Source: Caballeronia sp. dw_19 (GTDB taxonomy: Bacteria > Pseudomonadota > Gammaproteobacteria > Burkholderiales > Burkholderiaceae). From it: a stretch of DNA of 64,000 nucleotides. Positions 44,452 through 53,464 of this stretch are shown here, piece after piece. The first letter of the stretch is position 1. Each line of letters begins with the position of its first letter. The stretch spans positions 1 to 64,000 of the forward strand of contig NZ_JAAVUQ010000021.1 in assembly GCF_018449515.1 (NCBI RefSeq), in the 5' to 3' direction. The translations under genes and the position numbers were made by a program. The notes beneath the pieces are model-generated. The model was not told the DNA's origin and did no database searches. It saw only the letters and a list, made by a program, of their open reading frames with translations.

Positions 44452-46080
44452 ATGCAAAAACCTAGCGAGCTCACCGGCCGCGATCTCCTTCGCGATCCCC
44501 GTCTTAACAAAGGCTCCGCCTTTACCGAAGCAGAACGCCGCCAATACCATCTCGAAGGACTGCTTCCGCCGGGCAGCAGTTCACTGGAATTGCAGGTCGC
44601 GCGTACGCATACGGAACTGGCCGCCCTCGACAACGACCTGCAAAAATATCTTCTGTTGTCCGATCTCCAGGCCCGCAACGAGACCTTGTTCTACGCCACG
44701 ATCATGTCCGATCCGGCGACGTTCATGCCGCTCGTGTACACACCGACAGTCGGCGAGGCATGCCAGAAATTCAACCATATATTCCGTGCGACGCGGGGCA
44801 TGTACGTGCCCATCTCGGCGCGCGGAAGGGTGAAAGAGTTGCTGCAAAACTGGCCTGAAAAGGATGTTCGCTTCATTGTGGTGACGGATGGCGAACGCAT
44901 TCTCGGACTTGGCGACCTGGGCGTCGGCGGGATGGGCATTCCTATCGGCAAGCTCTCGCTCTATACGGCCTGCGCAGGCGTGCCGCCCCAATATTGCCTG
45001 CCGGTGACGCTGGATGTGGGCACCAATAACCGCGACCTGCTCGACGATCCGCTGTATCTGGGCCTGCGTCAGGAACGCGTACGAGGCGACGACTACCATG
45101 CATTCGTGAACGAGTTTGTCGAAGCTGCGCTGGAGCTGCATCCGAAATGCTGCATCCAGTGGGAAGACTTCGCCAACTTCAATGCCGTGCCGCTGCTCGC
45201 GCGATACAAAGACAAAATCTGCACCTATAACGACGATATCCAGGGCACCGCCGCCGTCGCGCTGGCGGGGATCTTCGCCGCGCTTCACATCTCGAAGCAA
45301 AAGCTCGTCGACCAGCGGTTCCTGTTCCTGGGCGGCGGCTCGGCGGGGACCGGCATTGCCGAATTGATCAGCCAGGCGATGGTGCTGGAAGGCTTGAGTA
45401 TCGACGAAGCAAGGGCACGCAACGCGCTGTTCGACGTGAATGGGCTGATGGTGAAATCGCGCCAGGACCTGGCCGATTTCCAAAAGCCTTTCGCTGTGGA
45501 TCATGCGCCCGTGGATACGTTTGCCAACGCGGTGAAGGCGCTGAAACCGACGGGCATCATTGGCGTCAGTACCGTGCCGAAGCTGTTCAACCAGCAGGTG
45601 ATCGAGGCCATGGCGCAGATCAACGAGCGTCCGATCATCTTCCCGTATTCCAACCCGACCTCACGCTCCGAGTGCACGGCCGAGGAAGCGTACCGGTGGT
45701 CCTCCGGCCGCGCTATTTTCGCGAGCGGCAGTCCGTTCCCGCCGGTGGAAATAGAAGGGCGCACGTTTGTGCCCGGACAAGGCAACAACGTCTATATTTT
45801 TCCCGCGCTGGGCATGGCCGTGTTCGCCACCCAGGCAACTCGGGTCACGGACGAAATGTTCATTATCGCGGCGAAAGCAGTGGCCGAGCAGGTCTCCGAA
45901 GCCAGTCTGGCAACCGGCCTGATCTATCCGCCGCAGAGCAAGATTTTCGAGGCCTCGCTTCATGTGGCCGTGCGCGTGGCCGAGTGTATTTTCGATAATC
46001 AACTCGCGCGCGTGCCAAGACCGGACGACATCACCGCACTGATCCGCGACTGCGCTTATAAGCCGGCATACGCGCTCTGA
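44452..46080 (+). CDS. maeA: NAD-dependent malic enzyme
   Basis: The 542-residue enzyme decarboxylates malate to pyruvate (SfcA/MaeA type, which can also act on oxaloacetate). Start at 44452 with AGGAA upstream. Signature LVYTPTVGEACQKFNHIFRATRG holds the catalytic Tyr, KLSLYTACAGVPP the Lys region, QWEDFANFNAVPLLARYKDKICTYNDDIQGTAAVALAG the metal site, and FLGGGSAGTGIAELI the NAD fold. Length is normal. Placed 126 bp after tarD, it would drain oxaloacetate or malate from tartrate. Confidence 0.93.
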   Translation: MQKPSELTGRDLLRDPRLNKGSAFTEAERRQYHLEGLLPPGSSSLELQVARTHTELAALDNDLQKYLLLSDLQARNETLFYATIMSDPATFMPLVYTPTVGEACQKFNHIFRATRGMYVPISARGRVKELLQNWPEKDVRFIVVTDGERILGLGDLGVGGMGIPIGKLSLYTACAGVPPQYCLPVTLDVGTNNRDLLDDPLYLGLRQERVRGDDYHAFVNEFVEAALELHPKCCIQWEDFANFNAVPLLARYKDKICTYNDDIQGTAAVALAGIFAALHISKQKLVDQRFLFLGGGSAGTGIAELISQAMVLEGLSIDEARARNALFDVNGLMVKSRQDLADFQKPFAVDHAPVDTFANAVKALKPTGIIGVSTVPKLFNQQVIEAMAQINERPIIFPYSNPTSRSECTAEEAYRWSSGRAIFASGSPFPPVEIEGRTFVPGQGNNVYIFPALGMAVFATQATRVTDEMFIIAAKAVAEQVSEASLATGLIYPPQSKIFEASLHVAVRVAECIFDNQLARVPRPDDITALIRDCAYKPAYAL

Positions 46081-46204
46081 GTCGGGCGGGCGTTCGATTT
46101 GGCCCGTGCCCGATCAGGGCCGGAACATGTCGAACGCTTTCGGTGGGTTCGGTCCCGAGATTCCGTCCCAAGCGGTTTCACTCCGCTTTCATCGTGCGGA
46201 TGCG

Positions 46205-46729
46205 TTAGGCAAGTGCGGCCCGGATGCGGTCGATCGCCGGGATCTCCGGCGCGCGCCCGCCGACCTGTTCCCGAGGGCACCACGGGTACGGCAGGGCGTC
46301 GGCCCATCGCAAGATCGGCTCGACAGCATCTTGCGGCAATGTCGTCATCTCTTCTATCGTGATACGGAGTTGCCGGACCTGTCCGGAATTTTCCGCCGCC
46401 AACCAGTCGTATCGGCCGAAACCGACGCGCGCCAGACCGGTGCTTTTCTCCGACATACAAACAAGCCAGTCGCAACTAAATGACGATCCGGCGGCGGGCG
46501 GATCGCCGATGCAGAAGGTGTAGACGTTCTCATAACGCTGGGCAAATTCGCTCACCAGAACAGTCGAAATAGCTTTCGCGCCTTTGACCGTAGCCGGGAA
46601 CGAGATTTCCGAGGTGTTCACTTGCATCGTCAGTTCGGCATCGGCGGTAAATGCGTCGGTGATCAAAAACGGGCGATTGCCGTCCTTTGCCCGAATATAG
46701 ATTTCGATGGATTTTTGCAGAGTGATCAT
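46205..46729 (-). CDS. SnoaL-like (NTF2 fold) protein
   Basis: The 174-residue product reads ITLQKSIEIYIRAKDGNRPFLITDAFTADAELTMQV, the usual opening of SnoaL/ketosteroid-isomerase-like proteins, then FAQRYENVYTFCIGDPP and DWLVCMSEKSTGLARVGFGRYDW. Function unknown; members range from isomerases to ligand-binding proteins. It stands alone, convergent with malic enzyme. Confidence 0.75.
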   Translation of the reverse strand: MITLQKSIEIYIRAKDGNRPFLITDAFTADAELTMQVNTSEISFPATVKGAKAISTVLVSEFAQRYENVYTFCIGDPPAAGSSFSCDWLVCMSEKSTGLARVGFGRYDWLAAENSGQVRQLRITIEEMTTLPQDAVEPILRWADALPYPWCPREQVGGRAPEIPAIDRIRAALA

Positions 46730-47006
46730 GGGCGGTTCAGTGACTATGCTGACAGGGTGGGAGCGGGTGCGGGCCCAAGTCTAGCGCCGCCTGGCGCGTC
46801 CAGGGCGGTACCCCTTCGCCTTTGGCGGACATGCGGGCGGCGCGTTATCGACGTCTTTGACCGTTGGATAATTCAGGCGGGACCCTGTCTTTACGCGATG
46901 TCGGAAAGGCCGCGCCTGGGATAATTGCTTCCGCGAAAGCGAGTTTTCGCGTAGATTTGCGACCGCGAAACAATTGTTACCCGGTAAAAGTAAGAGGAAA
47001 CCATTC

Positions 47007-47522
47007 ATGACCATTGCCCGGCGAATCCGCGAAGTGTCCAAGTTGAGCGGCGATTTCCTGCTCCGTTCAGGCAAGCGCAGCAACACCTACTTCGATAAAT
47101 ATCGCTTCGAATCCGATCCCGTATTGCTGAAAGCGATTGCGGAAGCGATGGTGCCCCTGATCCCCCCCGGCACCGAAATATTGGGCGGTCTCGAGATGGG
47201 CGGTATTCCAATCGTGACCATGCTCAGCCAGGTGACTGGCTTGCCCGCCGCGTATATCCGCAAGGAAGCGAAAGAGTACGGCACCTGCAAGTATGCGGAA
47301 GGCGCCGAGCTGGCCGGACGCAAGCTGGTGCTGGTCGAGGACATTGTGTCGAGCGGCGGCGCAATTTCCGACGCGGTGGCTAAACTGCGCGCCGACGGCG
47401 TGCCGGTTTCGTTGACGCTGTGCGTGATCGACCGTGAAAGCGGCGGCAAGGAAATGCTTGAGGGAATCGGGATTGAATTGAGATCCCTCTATACCTTCTC
47501 GCAGATAGAAGCCGGGCAGTAA
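47007..47522 (+). CDS. pyrE: Orotate phosphoribosyltransferase-like protein
   Basis: The 171-residue type I phosphoribosyltransferase has PRPP-binding motif LVLVEDIVSSGGAISDAV and OPRT blocks FLLRSGKRSNTYFDKYRFESDP, GLEMGGIPIVTMLSQVTGLPAAYIRKEAKEYGTCKYAEGA. AGAGGAAACC precedes the ATG. It would make OMP from orotate and PRPP. It is compact, so it may be a second, specialised copy beside the housekeeping PyrE; no other pyrimidine gene is near. Confidence 0.82.
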   Translation: MTIARRIREVSKLSGDFLLRSGKRSNTYFDKYRFESDPVLLKAIAEAMVPLIPPGTEILGGLEMGGIPIVTMLSQVTGLPAAYIRKEAKEYGTCKYAEGAELAGRKLVLVEDIVSSGGAISDAVAKLRADGVPVSLTLCVIDRESGGKEMLEGIGIELRSLYTFSQIEAGQ

Positions 47523-47606
47523 GGGCTTGCTTTGAAAGCTTGCGCTATCCCGGTTCTGTGCGCTGTGAGCACGTCATCCTGAGTCTCCCTCCTTGAGCGC
47601 CCGAGC

Positions 47607-48002
47607 ATGCAGCTTCTCGATCACGTTTCTATCGGTGTTCCCGATCTTGACATTGCCCGGCGCTTTTACGACGCGATCATGAGCGTGCTCGGCGCAGCGA
47701 AGGTGTACGACTTGCCTCACGCGCTGGGATACGGCGAACGGTGCACGCCGCAGGATGCTGGATCGACTTATCTCGCGGTGTACCTGGATCAGGGCCTGAT
47801 AGGCGACAACAAGCGGCATTGGTGTTTCAAGGCCGCTTCCCGTGGGCAGGTCGACGCATTCCACGCGGCGGGCCTTGTGGCTGGGGGCCGCTCGGATGGA
47901 CTTCCAGGATTACGATCCGACTACCATCCAGGTTATTACGCCGCGTTCCTCCGTGATCCGGCGGGCAATCGCGTTGAAGCGGTGTGTCACCTCGTCGCCT
48001 GA
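47607..48002 (+). CDS. VOC-family (glyoxalase-like) protein
   Basis: The 131-residue single-domain protein opens LLDHVSIGVPDLDIARRFYDAIMSVLGA and ends DYHPGYYAAFLRDPAGNRVEAVCH, the two beta-alpha-beta-beta-beta halves with metal ligands (His5, Glu near the end). Family members are isomerases, dioxygenases or resistance proteins; role here unknown. Confidence 0.88.
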   Translation: MQLLDHVSIGVPDLDIARRFYDAIMSVLGAAKVYDLPHALGYGERCTPQDAGSTYLAVYLDQGLIGDNKRHWCFKAASRGQVDAFHAAGLVAGGRSDGLPGLRSDYHPGYYAAFLRDPAGNRVEAVCHLVA

Positions 48003-48414
48003 CGGCTGGTTTGCTCAAGCCTTCACCCAGTATCCGCGCTACCCGAAAAATAGTTGTATGCGCCGGAGAAGTCATCGGCGGTGATGGCTTGCCATGAATA
48101 CTTTGTCCCGGGTCTTGAGTTCTGCACCGAGCGCTTCGATGGCCCTCGTAATCGCGGCCGGTGAACTCACTGTGCCGAAGTATAACTAACCATTAGCATT
48201 GCCAAGTTGTTATGCGATCGGACCGGTCTCGCGCATGAGCGCGGCTCCTTGGGTGAAATCCTTGCCTCCAGTTGCATGGCTGACACGACCCACGGGATTG
48301 TGAACGCGCGTGCGCAGGATCAGAGTTCAAACCGGGTCGAGCGTTCGCTATCCAGACAACCAACGAGCGTTTCGCTGCCGTCCGGAGAACGGCGGGCGTT
48401 GGCCCCAAGCGTGG
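48003..48414. other. Gap with a possible regulator remnant
   Basis: No intact gene. On the minus strand about 48084-48175 reads TVSSPAAITRAIEALGAELK, which resembles a LysR recognition helix, but it is only about 30 codons with no start and may be chance. The rest shows nothing. Confidence 0.35.
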
Positions 48415-48639
48415 CTATTGAGCCTGGTCGGTGTCGGTCGAGGCCTGCTGGTGCCGATGCCCATGGCCTCTTCCGGTTGCGGCCGGAGCGCTGGCTTGAA
48501 CCGGCGGCGCGGGCGGATGATTCATGTACTGGAAGTTTTGCGCGATGGCCGAGTTGGCCATGTCCGGACTGGACTGTGCGTAAGCTGAGGAAATGAACAA
48601 CAGACAGGCGACGCCCGGGGCAAACGGGATACGGTTCAT
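48415..48639 (-). CDS. Small exported protein, 74 residues
   Basis: MNRIPFAPGVACLLFISSAYAQ is a good signal peptide. The mature 50 residues are Ala/Pro/Gln-rich with a His cluster (GRGHGHRHQQ). No family recognised and no clear ribosome site, so it is supported mainly by the signal peptide. Confidence 0.5.
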   Translation of the reverse strand: MNRIPFAPGVACLLFISSAYAQSSPDMANSAIAQNFQYMNHPPAPPVQASAPAATGRGHGHRHQQASTDTDQAQ

Positions 48640-48760
48640 GTGTGACTCGGTTGTATTGATCAGCTCGTGATGCTCAGTCGCGCGATCCGGTCGATGGAAA
48701 TAGCATGCTTGCCGCGAAGGCTCGTGAAAGTGATCAAAGTGACGGGATCAAAGCGTGAAG

Positions 48761-48790
48761 AAAAAAACGGCCCACCCAAGAGGGCGGGCC
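48761..48790 (-). terminator. Orphan intrinsic terminator on the minus strand
   Basis: On the minus strand GGCCCGCCC-TCTT-GGGTGGGCC (48790 to 48769) forms a 9-bp stem with one wobble, followed by G and seven T. No clear minus-strand gene precedes it, so a small RNA or unrecognised short gene may end here. Confidence 0.7.
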
Positions 48791-49394
48791 AAGCTGCAGT
48801 CACTTGCATCACTCACAACCGCGTCTTTGGGAGAAGACGCATATTGAGTGTATGCCGTGCTTGCCGCGAATGCATTGCAGGGCTGCTTACATGCGTTACA
48901 CCGCGTGACAAGTGCTCCCTGACACACGTGGAACAAACCTTGCGCATGCTTCTATCGCTGCATGCCGCAACTTGGCATGCGAGGTGAAGAATGAAGGGGT
49001 CCGTAACACCCGGATAGATTACAATGCCGACATCGAAATCATATCAACTGAAGTTTGATGAGCATCAATCCGTGTCCTGACCCGAGTTAACCCCATTCCC
49101 ATGAGCAAAAAAAATTGCAGAAAGTTGTTATCCAAATCGGCATTCAAGCCGTTAATAGGCAAGTAGATGGACAACCATCGACCGGCCGGAAGGTTCCTGG
49201 GATGTTTGACCGACCGCATCATCGATCGTTAGACGGGCTAAAGCGACGAGCTAAAGCTCGTTGAGCGCCAGGGTTGATGTCTGCCGTTGAACTTGTCCGC
49301 CGATGTCGGCGTCTGTACCACCTGTGCATGAATGCACGACTCGCCATGTGAAGCTACTTCACTTTTTACCCGCCTCGCACTTATGGAAAACACC
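48791..49394. other. Gap without a supportable gene
   Basis: Short frames exist on both strands (for example 49019-49222 minus) but none has a ribosome site plus a protein-like sequence. If the terminator at 48761-48790 is active, its transcript would start in this stretch. Confidence 0.45.
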
Positions 49395-49532
49395 ATGAAG
49401 AAAATTGCCATCACCCTCGCTCTCGTAGCAACGAGCTTCTGCGCTATCGCTCCGGCTTCCGCTGCGCCGTATCATCATCGCGAGTGCCACAAAGTGAAGG
49501 TGCATCACCATTGGGTGAATCGCTGCCATTGA
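49395..49532 (+). CDS. Secreted His/Cys-rich mini-protein, 45 residues
   Basis: Start ATG 49395 behind GGAAAACACC; an ATG four codons earlier is possible. Signal peptide MKKIAITLALVATSFCAIAP with cleavage after ASA leaves a mature peptide of about 20 residues containing HHREC, VHHHWV and CH at the end: six His and two Cys. It could bind metal or form a disulfide. Similar tiny His-rich exported proteins occur in Burkholderiaceae; function unknown. Confidence 0.7.
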   Translation: MKKIAITLALVATSFCAIAPASAAPYHHRECHKVKVHHHWVNRCH

Positions 49533-49640
49533 TTCGGAGCTTTCCGGCTGATCGATGCGCAGGCATGGCGTCGAATCCCGGTTAAATCCGCTGCGTCCGC
49601 ATCAACAAAGCGCATCAGCAAGGCATTAAGCAGTCTTTGA

Positions 49641-49674
49641 AAAAGCCGTTCTGCATTTCGCAGGAACGGCTTTT
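49641..49674 (+). terminator. Intrinsic terminator after the mini-protein gene
   Basis: AAAAGCCGTTC (49641-49651) pairs perfectly with GAACGGCTTTT (49664-49674), and TGC/GCA extends the stem inward. A and T runs flank it, so it works in either direction. From here to 50034 I see no gene. Confidence 0.85.
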
Positions 49675-50034
49675 CCGCGTCTGGCATTGCCCTGTGCGAC
49701 GCGTAGCCTGACGGCGTTGGATCGCGGTGACAGCCTCGACGGACAAACGCGTACAAGAAGAAAGATCATCGCGCGCCAGCCCAGAGCGCATAGAATAATT
49801 GCATGACGAATGAGCGCTGGACTGCTCACAAGACCAGAACAGGAAAGAAAATCGAAAGGTGGGACGTGCATGCAAGGCATTGACTGATTGCGTGGGTGAT
49901 CGCGGCTTTAGGGAAACCTTTAGGGAAACCGTTTTCCGCAAGCAGGAGGGGCGATCGGCGAAGTGCGAACAGGCGCGGGTCGGCTCGGGTCCGAGAGCGT
50001 CAGACAATACCGCCTTAGCGTTGGAAGCCTTCGA

Positions 50035-51567
50035 ATGTTAAAAAAAACGACTATTTTCTTTCGGCTAAGAGCGGCTTTAGCGCGCCATCCGAATGCAATA
50101 GGTCTAGGCAGCATCGCTTTCTCGGTGATCGTGCTCGGGTTCGCCCTGGCTGTCCTGGTGCAGGCGCGTGAGGACGCAACCGCTCGCGCTATCGAGAATG
50201 CAGACAATCTCGCGCGGGTCATTGAACATGACATCACCTACACCTCCGAACTCACGGACCTCTCCATTCAAGCGGCCGTGGACGGCGCACAAGACGCAGA
50301 CATCATGCGGCTGCCGGACCACCTGAGGCGGGAACTTCTATTCGATAGATCCGCTACCGCCAGCCAGTACATAGGCGCGTTGTTGTGCCTTGATTCGAGG
50401 GGCAGGATCATTGTGGATTCCACCAGCGTGGTTCCACGCAGCGTGGATCTGTCCGATCGCCCATGGTTCACCGTTCATCGCGACAATCCAAAGCTGGGCC
50501 TGTTCGTCAGCCGTCCGCTACAGTCGCGCCTGAATCCCGGTGAAGTCGATCTCATGTTCAGCCGGCGGGTGAACCATCCTGATGGCTCGTTCGCCGGTGT
50601 GGTGGTGGCGGCCTTCCGGCTCGACTACTTCCAGAACCTGCTGTCGGGCGTCCAGCTTGGTCCTGGGGGTGCCATTACGCTCTTGCAGGATGACGGCCAT
50701 GTGATCCTGCGTTATCCGAACGATGGAACCCCGGTCGACGAGAACTTCAGCGGGAGAAAAAACTTCGAGCGATTCAGGCAGACGCATGAGACGTCGTTCA
50801 TCGACACATCCGGGAAAGACGGAGAGGAGCGGCTGTACAACTTTCGCCGGTTCGACAAGCTGAAAATGATTGTGATCATTGCGCCCGCGACCCGTTACGT
50901 GTTTGCGGACTGGACGAGCCGGGCGTGGTACATCGGCATTGTTACTGCGCTGCTGATCATCGGCATGTTGTTTGCCGCGCAGCTTCTCTCCGTGGAATTC
51001 CGGCACAGGCTGATCGTCGAGCAGCAGTTGCGCGACATGACGCGTATCGATGGGCTGACGGGTCTGAGCAACCGGCGCAGTCTGGACGATCGTCTCATGC
51101 TCGAATGGCACCGCTCGAAACGCTCGGGAAAACCATTGGCGCTTTTGTTCGTGGATATCGACCGGTTTAAAAGCTACAACGACACGTACGGTCATCAGGC
51201 CGGTGACGACGCGTTGACCGCCGTGGCGCAAGCGATCGCGCGTAACAGCCAGCGGCCGGGCGATATCGCTGCGCGCTTCGGGGGCGAGGAGTTCGTCGTC
51301 TTGCTGCCGGAGACGGACGGCGCGGCGGCGGCTATAGTTGCAGCCGCTATCCACGCGGCGGTGCGTGGACTGGCTATCGAACACAACGGCAGCGAACATG
51401 GGTTGATCACGGTGAGCATCGGCGTGGCGTGTACAGATACTGAAGAGGTAACCGACGCGCTCGCGTTGATCAAGGCGGCAGACCAGGCCGTGTATCGAGC
51501 GAAGGCTTCAGGCAGAAACCAAACCAGCATGGCCGAGCCATTCGGCGGCGCGGCCGTGACGACATAG
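50035..51567 (+). CDS. Membrane diguanylate cyclase with Cache sensor domain
   Basis: The 510-residue protein makes cyclic di-GMP from GTP. The N-terminal helix (IGLGSIAFSVIVLGFALAVLV) leads to a periplasmic dCache-type sensor (about 45-295, with DSRGRIIVDSTSVVPRSVDLSDRPWF). A second helix (WYIGIVTALLIIGMLFAAQLL) is followed by the GGDEF domain. The active site is intact as GGEEF at 416-420, and RPGD at 407-410 is the inhibitory I-site RxxD, five residues ahead. It should respond to an extracellular ligand and be product-inhibited. Monocistronic. Confidence 0.94.
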   Translation: MLKKTTIFFRLRAALARHPNAIGLGSIAFSVIVLGFALAVLVQAREDATARAIENADNLARVIEHDITYTSELTDLSIQAAVDGAQDADIMRLPDHLRRELLFDRSATASQYIGALLCLDSRGRIIVDSTSVVPRSVDLSDRPWFTVHRDNPKLGLFVSRPLQSRLNPGEVDLMFSRRVNHPDGSFAGVVVAAFRLDYFQNLLSGVQLGPGGAITLLQDDGHVILRYPNDGTPVDENFSGRKNFERFRQTHETSFIDTSGKDGEERLYNFRRFDKLKMIVIIAPATRYVFADWTSRAWYIGIVTALLIIGMLFAAQLLSVEFRHRLIVEQQLRDMTRIDGLTGLSNRRSLDDRLMLEWHRSKRSGKPLALLFVDIDRFKSYNDTYGHQAGDDALTAVAQAIARNSQRPGDIAARFGGEEFVVLLPETDGAAAAIVAAAIHAAVRGLAIEHNGSEHGLITVSIGVACTDTEEVTDALALIKAADQAVYRAKASGRNQTSMAEPFGGAAVTT

Positions 51568-51737
51568 GCCGGATTTAAGTGCCCACGGCTTCATGCAATG
51601 CGCGACCTTGGGCTGATCCTTGGGCTGATAGTGATGAGCACGCGCCCTGGCGTTCGTTTAGCCGGCTCCGGTCGAAGAGGCCAGGGCGCTGATGGTTTCC
51701 CTTATGTTGCTCGCGGCAACATCGTTTAACCGTGTGC

Positions 51738-52211
51738 TCAGGCCGCGCCGGTGATTGGGGTTTTATCGCGGATTGACGTGACATGCTGCCTGGCCGCCTC
51801 GTTCCCGTGAGATAGCGCGCGCACGGCAAGGGAAAACGCTAGCTGGGTGTCGTGAGCAACAGCGCTACGGTCATCGTCGAAGAGTTTGGCTGCGTGGCGC
51901 AAATGCTGTGCCGCTTGCCCATGGAGTTCCGCGGCTGTTGCGTGATGCTGCGCGGCGGTCGTGCTGTGTTCAGCGGAACCCGTTGGCGGCGGCAATACTG
52001 TCGACGAACCGGCGTTGTGTTTGACGACGCTGTTGGCCTCGTCTATGGCGTGAAGCGCATAACCGTGTGCCATGACCGCCTGATGGGCGGCGTGGTCGTA
52101 GTCCTTGCCTGCTTCGAAATGGTGTGACGCCTCGCGGTGAAATCGCGCGGCCTGCTCGTGATGCGACGCTGCGGCTTCGAGATGTCCCTTTTTACTTTGT
52201 TTTGTGTTCAT
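51738..52211 (-). CDS. Hypothetical His/Ala-rich helical protein
   Basis: The 157-residue product starts MNTKQSKKGHLEAAASHHEQ behind a strong AGGAGGAGCAGCC. It is built of helical segments rich in Ala and His (HHEQAARFHREASHHFEAGKDYDHAAHQAVMAHGYALHAIDEA and EHSTTAAQHHATAAELHGQAAQHLRHAAKLFDDD), suggesting two related helical hairpins around a linker. No signal peptide. Known only as a hypothetical type; metal or stress roles are guesses. Confidence 0.75.
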   Translation of the reverse strand: MNTKQSKKGHLEAAASHHEQAARFHREASHHFEAGKDYDHAAHQAVMAHGYALHAIDEANSVVKHNAGSSTVLPPPTGSAEHSTTAAQHHATAAELHGQAAQHLRHAAKLFDDDRSAVAHDTQLAFSLAVRALSHGNEAARQHVTSIRDKTPITGAA

Positions 52212-52385
52212 GGCTGCTCCTCCTGTACAACTTGTCCGACTTCGACGTTTGACCCGTCGCATGATCCACGCAACAGGCCGGAACCTATCCAATGAATTTA
52301 CGCTTCTTCGGTTCCCGGATGTCTTTTTTCTGCAGGTGGGTGCGCTCTGGCGCTACTTGCTTGTACCCCGGCCGCAGTGAAACAC

Positions 52386-52820
52386 GATGACGTTGCCGGG
52401 ATGGCGGTGGCTAAGTCGATCACCAGGAGTTCAGCGCAGCGGATGACCTACACGCTTGAAAAGCTGAGGTATGTGAAGAAGCATCCGCGCGCGAAGCGTT
52501 ACCACCTTGTGTTGAATGCGATGCAGATTGGCTTTAACCAGGCGTGAGCGTGTGGTGCATACGCGGTACACGGTGACGGATCTCGGGCGAGAGTGATTCT
52601 CGGCTGATGCAAGGGAGGCTTAGCGACTATGCGTCGAACGGGGAAGGGCTGATTATTGGCGATATGACGATTCCAGCGGCCGTGGTTGACCGGGAGCGGC
52701 GGCCAGTGGGATCGGTGCTGTTGTCGCGCCGACGACTCACCGGACGCTCGCCGAAGCGAAGCAGCGCCTGGCACCAACAGTGATTGATTGCGCGCGCACA
52801 ATCAGCGACTCAATCCATAC
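52386..52820 (+). pseudogene. IclR-family regulator remnant (PcaR/PobR-like)
   Basis: Frame 1 from 52386 reads DVAGMAVAKSITRSSAQRMT then YTLEKLRYVKKHPRAKRYHL and VLNAMQIGFNQA, the end of an IclR winged helix, and stops at 52546. About 80 bp later the C-terminal end appears: GLIIGDMTIPAAVVDRERRP VGSVLL in one frame, then APTTHRTLAEAKQRLAPTVI DCARTIS in another. About 300 bp of the ligand domain are missing, with at least one further frameshift. The gene is dead. Confidence 0.75.
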
Positions 52821-52902
52821 GCCTGGATAGGTTTTTCGTTCGCACTCCTCCAACTGAACCCTTTGGCCGGGTGCGAACGAAACCAACGAAAGCGCGCCTT
52901 CT

Positions 52903-53439
52903 TCAATACCCCGGCGGCGGAGGAGGCGGCATTCCGGGCGGCGGTGGCGGAGGAGGCGGCTGCGTCGAATAAACGCCTTGCGGCGGCGGTGCGCTCATCA
53001 TCCGGCCGCGCATTGGCACGCGGTTGCCGTTCGCATACATGCACTGCAGATACGCGTAGTCATAGCGTCGCTGCACGTCATACGCCGAACCTTGCGCATT
53101 GGTCGCACCAAACAAACTGCCGCCCAGCAAGCCAGCGCCGGCACCAATAGCTGCGCCCGAACCGCCGCCGAACGCCGCACCTGCCGCGGCGCCCAACGCC
53201 GTACCGACCACTGCACTGCCCACCGCGCTGTTGGTAGTGGCCTGATTGGCCGATTCGCCGCCCACCTGCCCATACGCAAACTGGCGACACGAACCGTCAT
53301 CCGCGCGGAACTGGTCAAAAGTCTTGCCAGTGCCAGGAAGGGCCATCACGCTCGGTCCCGACGGCACTACGGCGCACCCGCCAAGAATGCCCAGCGAAAC
53401 CCCCATTGAAACGAGTAATGCAAGTCTTGGATACTTCAT
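52903..53439 (-). CDS. Glycine-zipper outer-membrane lipoprotein
   Basis: The 178-residue lipoprotein has signal LALLVSMGVSLGILGGCAVVP with lipobox LGGC. A Gly/Ala zipper (SAVGSAVVGTALGAAAGAAFGGGSGAAIGAGAGLLGG) probably inserts into membrane. FADDGSC-like FRADDGSCRQFAYGQV and YDYAYLQCMYANGNRVP hold conserved Cys. The C-terminus is Pro-rich (PPPPPPPPGMPPPPPPGY). A cell-envelope role is likely; exact function unknown. Start at 53439 chosen at MKYPRL. Confidence 0.85.
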   Translation of the reverse strand: MKYPRLALLVSMGVSLGILGGCAVVPSGPSVMALPGTGKTFDQFRADDGSCRQFAYGQVGGESANQATTNSAVGSAVVGTALGAAAGAAFGGGSGAAIGAGAGLLGGSLFGATNAQGSAYDVQRRYDYAYLQCMYANGNRVPMRGRMMSAPPPQGVYSTQPPPPPPPPGMPPPPPPGY

Positions 53440-53464
53440 GACGCTTTGATCTTCCATTCAAGGA

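Noticed and set aside
50518..51399. 293-codon minus-strand frame
   Set aside because: Antisense to the GGDEF protein.
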